Assembly (NCBI GenBank): GCA_023459755.1
Contig: JAEWSS010000255.1
Coordinates: forward strand, 1-9,425
Direction: 5' to 3'
From: Verrucomicrobiota bacterium
GTDB taxonomy: Bacteria; Verrucomicrobiota; Lentisphaeria; Victivallales; Victivallaceae
Length of the DNA stretch: 9,425 bases
The notes below the pieces were generated by a model. That model ran no database searches. It saw nothing but the letters and a program-made list of their open reading frames with translations, and was not told the origin of the DNA. The translations under genes were made by a program, and so were the position numbers. Below are positions 6,080-9,425 of the stretch, piece after piece (position 1 is the stretch's first letter; each line of letters begins with the position of its first letter).

Positions 6080-7105
6080 CTATTTTACTTTGGCCTTGAA
6101 GGCGTTGATGAGCTTGGGCAGAACGTCGTTCAGGTCACCGACGATCTTGTAGTGGGCGATCTGGAAGATCGGCGCGTTCGGGTCGGTGTTGATGGCGATG
6201 ATCTTCTTGGACTCGGCCATGCCGGCGCGGTGCTGAATGGCGCCGGAGATGCCGCAGGCGATGTAGAGTTTCGGGCGTACGGTCACGCCGGTCTGACCCA
6301 CCTGATGGTCGTGATCGATCCATCCGGCGTCAACCGCGGCGCGGCTGGCCGCCACTTCGCCGCCGAGGGTTTCGGCCAGCTTGCCGAGCAGTTTGAAGTT
6401 GTCGGCCGAACCCACGCCGTAGCCGCCGGCCACGATGATCTGGGCGCCCTTGAGATCGACGCTCTTTTCTTCGCGGACACGCTTGATGACCTTGATCGCG
6501 GTTTCCGCGTCGGTCAAGGCAACTTCGGCGCGGACGAGTTCGCCCTTGCGGGACGGGTCCGACTTGTCCATCTTCATCACGCCTTCGCGGACGGTGACCA
6601 TCTGCGGATCGTCCCAAGTGTTGACGATGGTGGCGATGATGTTGCCGCCGAAAGCCGGACGGATCTGCATGAGCTTGTCCTTGTAGCTTTTGGCGTTGAC
6701 TTTATCTTCAAAGTCGTCAATTTTCAAATTGGTGCAGTCGGCGGTGAGGCCGGCGAGCTTTTCGGAGGCGATGCGGGGCGCGAGTTCGCGGCCCTTCATG
6801 GTGGCGCCGAAAAGCAGAATGTTCGGCTTGTGCGCCTTGACCAGATCCATGATGACCCGGGCGTAGGCGAGGACGGTGAACGGTTCGAGCCGTTTGTCTT
6901 CGGCAAGAATGACGGTGTCGCAGCCGTAGCTGTAAAGCGTGTCGGCGAGCTTTTCGATCTTGTCTCCGAGGAGCACGGCTTCGAGTTTTACCTTCAACCG
7001 GTCGGCGAGTTCGCGCCCTTTGCACACCAGCTCAAGGCTGACGTCGGCGATTTTTCCGCCTTCCTGTTCGATGAAAACCCAGACATTTCCGATTTTTTGA
7101 GTCAT
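6080..7105 (-). CDS. etfA: electron transfer flavoprotein alpha subunit
   Basis: Alpha subunit of the ETF heterodimer; binds FAD and passes electrons from acyl-CoA dehydrogenases onward. The N-terminal domain (1-190) starts VWVFIEQEGGKIADVSLELV, a form common in anaerobe ETFs. The C-terminal FAD domain (about 205-341) shows GAQIIVAGGYGVGSADNF (220-237), ASRAAVDAGW (253-262), QVGQTGVTVRPKLYIACGIS (268-287), GAIQH (288-292) and AINTDPNAPIF (304-314). 341 residues is normal. I chose ATG at 7105 because GGGGTGA (7117-7111) stands 5 nt before it; a GTG at 7114, overlapping the etfB stop, would add three residues (MID) and would then place that site inside the gene. The gene is coupled to etfB and followed after 14 bp by the acyl-CoA dehydrogenase, its likely electron donor. 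Confidence 0.96.
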   Translation of the reverse strand: MTQKIGNVWVFIEQEGGKIADVSLELVCKGRELADRLKVKLEAVLLGDKIEKLADTLYSYGCDTVILAEDKRLEPFTVLAYARVIMDLVKAHKPNILLFGATMKGRELAPRIASEKLAGLTADCTNLKIDDFEDKVNAKSYKDKLMQIRPAFGGNIIATIVNTWDDPQMVTVREGVMKMDKSDPSRKGELVRAEVALTDAETAIKVIKRVREEKSVDLKGAQIIVAGGYGVGSADNFKLLGKLAETLGGEVAASRAAVDAGWIDHDHQVGQTGVTVRPKLYIACGISGAIQHRAGMAESKKIIAINTDPNAPIFQIAHYKIVGDLNDVLPKLINAFKAKVK

Positions 7106-7110
7106 ATCTA

Positions 7111-7117
7111 TCACCCC
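7111..7117 (-). promoter_or_regulatory. ribosome binding site deciding the etfA start
   Basis: GGGGTGA on the - strand contains the etfB stop codon (TGA) and lies 5 nt before ATG at 7105. It favours that ATG over the overlapping GTG at 7114 and suggests re-initiation by ribosomes ending etfB. Confidence 0.65.
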
Positions 7118-8004
7118 AGAGTGTGGTCGGTAATGAGTTCGTGGATGAGGAGGTTGATCCCCTCGGCGGTAGCGGCGACTTCTTTGGCGGCGCCGCCGGA
7201 GAGCACGACGCTTTCGATGTTCTTGACCTTGGTCGGAGATCCGGCCAGACCGATGCGCTTGGGATCGGCATTGACCGCCGCGGCGTTGAGTTCCTTGATG
7301 ATCAGACCTTTTGCCGCGAGCGTTTTCTCGGCGGCGGCGAGGTCTTCGGCCTCGGAATAGTCGGCGTCGGCGAAGCGTTTCTTGAGTTCGCTCGGCGTTA
7401 CGGCGCGCTTGAATTTCATGATGCGCTTGGCGGCTTCCGGCCGGGGTGTGTTGGCGTCCACCACGGTGAGCAGGCAGGGCAGCGGCGCTTCGAGAATTTC
7501 ATAGCCGCCTTCGATTGCGCGGCGCGCGGTGATTTTCCGGTCATTCAGCTCAACGACTTCCTCAACATAGCAGATCTGCGGAACGTGAAGTTTTTCCGCG
7601 AGCTGGGGGCCGACCTGGGCGGTGTCGCCGTCGATGGCCTGACGTCCGCAGAGGATGAGGTCCGGCTTGAATTGTTTGGCCACGCAGCTGAGTGCGTAGC
7701 TGGTGGCAAGCGTGTCGGCGCCGGCAAAGGCGCGGTCGGTCAGCAGCATCGCTTCGTCGGCTCCGCGGTAAAGTGCATCGCGGAGCACTTCGGTGGCGGA
7801 GGGCGGCCCCATGGTGGCGACCGCAACTTTTGCGTCATAGCGATCCTTGAGCTGGAGGGCCAGTTCAAGCGCATTCAAGTCTTCCGGGTTGAAGATCGCC
7901 GGCAGTGCGGCGCGGTTGACCGTTCCGTCGGCCTTCATCGCGTCTCCGGTGATGTTCTGGGTGTCCGGAACCTGTTTTACGAATACGAGTATGGTGTATT
8001 TCAC
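7111..8004 (-). CDS. etfB: electron transfer flavoprotein beta subunit
   Basis: Beta subunit of ETF; forms the second half of the FAD/nucleotide site and contacts the dehydrogenase partner. The 297 residues begin MKYTILVFVKQVPDT, then FNPEDLNALELAL (38-50), the nucleotide-binding LCGRQAIDGDTAQVGP (118-133), the beta-subunit signature region RRAIEGGYEILEAPLPCLLT (161-180) and NTPRPEAAKRIMKFKRA (185-201). Start choice: GTG at 8004 has AAAGGAG 5 nt upstream and gives the family's usual N-terminus; a longer frame to 8037 lacks such support. The DGDTAQVGP form matches the beta subunits of clostridial, often electron-bifurcating, ETFs as I remember them rather than the mitochondrial DDDCNQTGQ form. 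It is the first gene of the operon, about 34 nt downstream of the inferred transcription start. Confidence 0.96.
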   Translation of the reverse strand: MKYTILVFVKQVPDTQNITGDAMKADGTVNRAALPAIFNPEDLNALELALQLKDRYDAKVAVATMGPPSATEVLRDALYRGADEAMLLTDRAFAGADTLATSYALSCVAKQFKPDLILCGRQAIDGDTAQVGPQLAEKLHVPQICYVEEVVELNDRKITARRAIEGGYEILEAPLPCLLTVVDANTPRPEAAKRIMKFKRAVTPSELKKRFADADYSEAEDLAAAEKTLAAKGLIIKELNAAAVNADPKRIGLAGSPTKVKNIESVVLSGGAAKEVAATAEGINLLIHELITDHTLG

Positions 8005-8009
8005 ATCAG

Positions 8010-8016
8010 CTCCTTT
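8010..8016 (-). promoter_or_regulatory. strong ribosome binding site deciding the etfB GTG start
   Basis: AAAGGAG on the - strand stands 5 nt before GTG at 8004. It is the best Shine-Dalgarno match in the right block and rules in a GTG start without an in-frame ATG. Confidence 0.85.
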
Positions 8017-8044
8017 GTTTGCATTCAAAAAAGGCAATCTTAGT

Positions 8045-8072
8045 AATATAGCATATATGGCTGGAAAATCCA
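8045..8072 (-). promoter_or_regulatory. promoter of the etf operon (extended -10)
   Basis: Reading the - strand, TGGATT (8072-8067) is followed by a 16-bp spacer and TATATT (8050-8045), with an extended -10 TGC directly before it. Transcription should start near 8038, giving a leader of about 33 nt with the strong ribosome site. The same extended -10 block, TGCTATATTAC, is found at the second promoter (8691-8718). The -35 and spacer lie within an inverted repeat. Confidence 0.7.
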
Positions 8073-8081
8073 GTCATATAT
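8053..8081. repeat. 29-bp inverted repeat over the hydrolase stop codon and etf promoter
   Basis: Arms 8053-8065 and 8069-8081 match at 12 of 13 positions around a 3-bp centre (core CTGGA-AAA-TCCAG). It covers the stop codon of the hydrolase gene (8074-8076), the -35 box and most of the spacer of the etf promoter. No T-run follows directly on either strand, so it is not a typical terminator; an operator is an alternative. Confidence 0.75.
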
Positions 8082-8682
8082 ATGGGTTTATGCGTTTTTC
8101 GCGGTCGATTGAGGTGGCGGAGCCGTGTCCTGGAAACACTTTTGTCCGGGGTGGCAGGGCGAACAGTCCGCTCTTGATTGAGTTCAGCAGATCGGGCAGC
8201 GAGCCGCCGGGAAAGTCGGTGCGGCCGATGCTGGAGGCAAACAGGGTGTCGCCGGAAAAAAGCGCGGCGAGCGTCGGAAAATAGAACGACACGCCGCCGG
8301 GGGTGTGACCCGGGGTTTTGATGACGACCGGTTCATTGAAATCGATATTATCGTCAACGGTCTCCGGCGGCGGCAGAGCTTCCGGAGCCGGAATGTACGG
8401 CGGGAAGCAGTTGTCCGGGCTGAAGAACAGTTCGCGGTCGGCCGGATTCAGATAGCAGTGTTTTACTCCGAGTTTTTGGGCAATGACGGCGGCGGCTCCG
8501 ATATGGTCGAAATGACCGTGAGTGAACAGAATTTCCGCCTCGGAAAATTTTAATCCGGCGGCGGCGGAGAGGATGTCGGCCGGCGAGTCGCCGGGATCGA
8601 TCACAAAAAGGCGGCCTTCCGGTTCAAGCTGGACCAGATAACAGTTTTCCTCAAGCGGACCGGTTGTTACAGCTTTTATCAT
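8074..8682 (-). CDS. metallo-beta-lactamase-fold hydrolase, GloB/YcbL-like
   Basis: Predicted cytoplasmic metal-dependent hydrolase of the hydroxyacyl-thiol (glyoxalase II-like) group; the real substrate is unknown. The 202 residues begin MIKAVTTGPLEENCYLV, typical of the YcbL-like branch. All metal ligands are visible: H55-x-H57-x-D59-H60 (THGHFDH), H126 (PGHTPGG), D145 (FSGDTLF) and H186 (PGHGSATS). The end, DREKRINPYI, also matches the group. The long C-terminal substrate domain of true hydroxyacylglutathione hydrolases is absent. I chose ATG at 8682 because the family N-terminus begins there; a TTG at 8718 overlapping the upstream stop would add 12 hydrophobic residues encoded by promoter sequence. 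No Shine-Dalgarno site precedes the ATG, and the -10 box ends 8 nt before it, so the mRNA is probably leaderless. Confidence 0.92.
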   Translation of the reverse strand: MIKAVTTGPLEENCYLVQLEPEGRLFVIDPGDSPADILSAAAGLKFSEAEILFTHGHFDHIGAAAVIAQKLGVKHCYLNPADRELFFSPDNCFPPYIPAPEALPPPETVDDNIDFNEPVVIKTPGHTPGGVSFYFPTLAALFSGDTLFASSIGRTDFPGGSLPDLLNSIKSGLFALPPRTKVFPGHGSATSIDREKRINPYI

Positions 8683-8690
8683 AGTGGGGT

Positions 8691-8718
8691 AATATAGCAC
8701 GTTGATGAAAAAAATCAA
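8691..8718 (-). promoter_or_regulatory. promoter of the hydrolase gene, probably leaderless
   Basis: Reading the - strand, TTGATT (8718-8713) is followed by a 16-bp spacer and TATATT (8696-8691) with extended -10 TGC. The -35 overlaps the stop codon of the upstream gene. The predicted start point, about 7 nt past the -10, falls at 8682-8685, at or just before the ATG at 8682. Confidence 0.75.
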
Positions 8719-9425
8719 TAGCGGAAGAATTCAAGAAACGTCAGTTTGCCGTCGGTTGGTCCGGAGGCGGGAAAGGCGGCGAAGCTGAAAACCAGTCTTG
8801 ACGACGGATGGTTGTCGCGCGCGGCGCGGAGTATGCGGACGGTGAAGGTGCCGGACTCCTGCTGGGTGAAGGTGTTGCGCAGTACGTCGAGCAGGTCGGA
8901 GTTGAGATTGTCGGTCAGCGGGGTGCGGTCTTTTTTGTATTGGGCGATGGAGTCGAGGGCGGCTTCGGCGTCGGACTCCTCCAGACCGGCGCGGATCAGC
9001 TGGGCGTAGGTGGCGTTCATCAGCGGAACGCCGCCGGAGAGGTCGATTTCACAGCCGTGCGGAGGGATCAGCTGGACGGCGGTGAGGCGGCCGTCGGCGT
9101 CGAACGGAAAACAGGCGGAGAATCCGGGAATCCATGAGAGTTCCTCGCGGTATTCCAGAGCGGCGTTGCGGGGGAGGGGGCGGCGGTTGTCGTTTTCGTA
9201 GTCGTCGGCTTCACATCCGTCGGAGACGGCGCGGTCGGAGTCGGAATCGGTGTAGTCGTTGCAGCGGTTCAGCAGTGCGGCGAGATCGTCCTGAAGCTGA
9301 CTGTCGCCGTCGTTGGCGTCGGAGGCGATGGAAAATTCGTTTTGGAGGTCGTCGGGATTCATGCCGCGCACGGCGTCGTCGATCGCAAAGGTCACGGGAG
9401 TGCCGTAGTAGTCGATGGTGTGGAC
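8715..9425 (-). CDS. GspK-like minor pseudopilin (type II secretion), 5' end missing
   Basis: C-terminal 236 residues of a protein open to the window edge; the GTG at 9395 is internal, since the frame continues upstream (VHTIDYYGTP). The fit to GspK, the large minor pseudopilin at the tip of the type II secretion pseudopilus, rests on this order: a DDLAALLNRC helix (about 46-55), an Asp-rich segment NDYTDSDSDRAVSDGCEADD (56-75) resembling the calcium-binding DWxDxD...GAExxYY stretch, PLPRNAALEYREELSWIPGF (83-102), resembling the xxNxxFxSxEELxxVxG motif, and VPLMNATYAQLI (133-144) near the INxNTA position. The second Tyr of YY is not at its usual place. The N-terminal prepilin peptidase site and membrane helix would lie outside the window. 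No other secretion gene is visible. Family assignment is moderately confident; secretion function is inference. Confidence 0.68.
   Translation of the reverse strand, partial: VHTIDYYGTPVTFAIDDAVRGMNPDDLQNEFSIASDANDGDSQLQDDLAALLNRCNDYTDSDSDRAVSDGCEADDYENDNRRPLPRNAALEYREELSWIPGFSACFPFDADGRLTAVQLIPPHGCEIDLSGGVPLMNATYAQLIRAGLEESDAEAALDSIAQYKKDRTPLTDNLNSDLLDVLRNTFTQQESGTFTVRILRAARDNHPSSRLVFSFAAFPASGPTDGKLTFLEFFRY

Noticed and set aside
8005..8037. Extended N-terminus for EtfB
   Set aside because: It would overlap the ribosome binding site and leader; family proteins begin at MKxxxxVKQVPDT, which matches the GTG at 8004.
6152..8043. Long + strand open frames (402 and 306 codons) opposite etfA and etfB
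   Set aside because: Same reasoning: the complementary strand carries clear ETF subunits, and the + strand products have shadow-like composition and no ribosome sites of note.
9190..9260. GTCGGA/GTCG-rich short repeats near the right edge
   Set aside because: They are codons for Asp, Ser and Thr in the Asp-rich segment of the pseudopilin-like protein, with irregular spacing; not a repeat array or CRISPR.

Overview
The window looks like a GC-rich, gene-dense bacterial chromosome from a Gram-negative, probably anaerobic organism. The combination of an ECF sigma factor with a membrane anti-sigma factor, a type II secretion-like pseudopilin, a clostridial-style electron-transfer flavoprotein with a long acyl-CoA dehydrogenase, and a small PurE with class II features would fit a PVC-group bacterium such as Lentisphaerota. 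That placement is an inference from gene content, not a database result. There are no RNA genes, insertion sequences, CRISPR arrays or phage genes.

Left block (1-2325, + strand): the 3' part of an ECF sigma factor gene, then a zinc-finger transmembrane anti-sigma factor, a Met/Pro-rich exported protein and a Pro-rich putative lipoprotein. The genes are spaced by 14 bp, a 4-bp overlap and 4 bp, and the unit closes with a near-perfect intrinsic terminator (13-bp stem plus T6). It reads as one envelope-signalling module whose last two genes I could not assign to a named family.

Middle block (2473-8004, - strand): etfB, etfA, a 570-residue acyl-CoA dehydrogenase, rpoZ and purE run as one tight operon from a recognisable promoter (8045-8072) to an intrinsic terminator (3513-3545). 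A D-2-hydroxyacid dehydrogenase gene follows immediately after that terminator and probably depends on read-through or on an unseen promoter. EtfAB would carry electrons for the acyl-CoA dehydrogenase. RpoZ (RNA polymerase omega) and PurE (purine synthesis) appear to be passengers that couple housekeeping genes to this catabolic operon. The left and middle blocks converge on a 247-bp intergenic region.

Right block (8074-9425, - strand): a GloB/YcbL-type metallo-beta-lactamase-fold hydrolase with its own promoter and probably a leaderless mRNA, preceded by the 3' part of a GspK-like minor pseudopilin gene that runs off the window. The two promoters in the window share the same 11-bp extended -10 block (TGCTATATTAC) and a 16-bp spacer. 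A 29-bp inverted repeat overlaps both the stop codon of the hydrolase gene and the -35/spacer of the etf promoter.

The observations most worth following up are the unassigned Met-rich protein/lipoprotein pair under the sigma factor, the matched promoters with the operator-like palindrome, and the pairing of a clostridial-type EtfB with a long acyl-CoA dehydrogenase.
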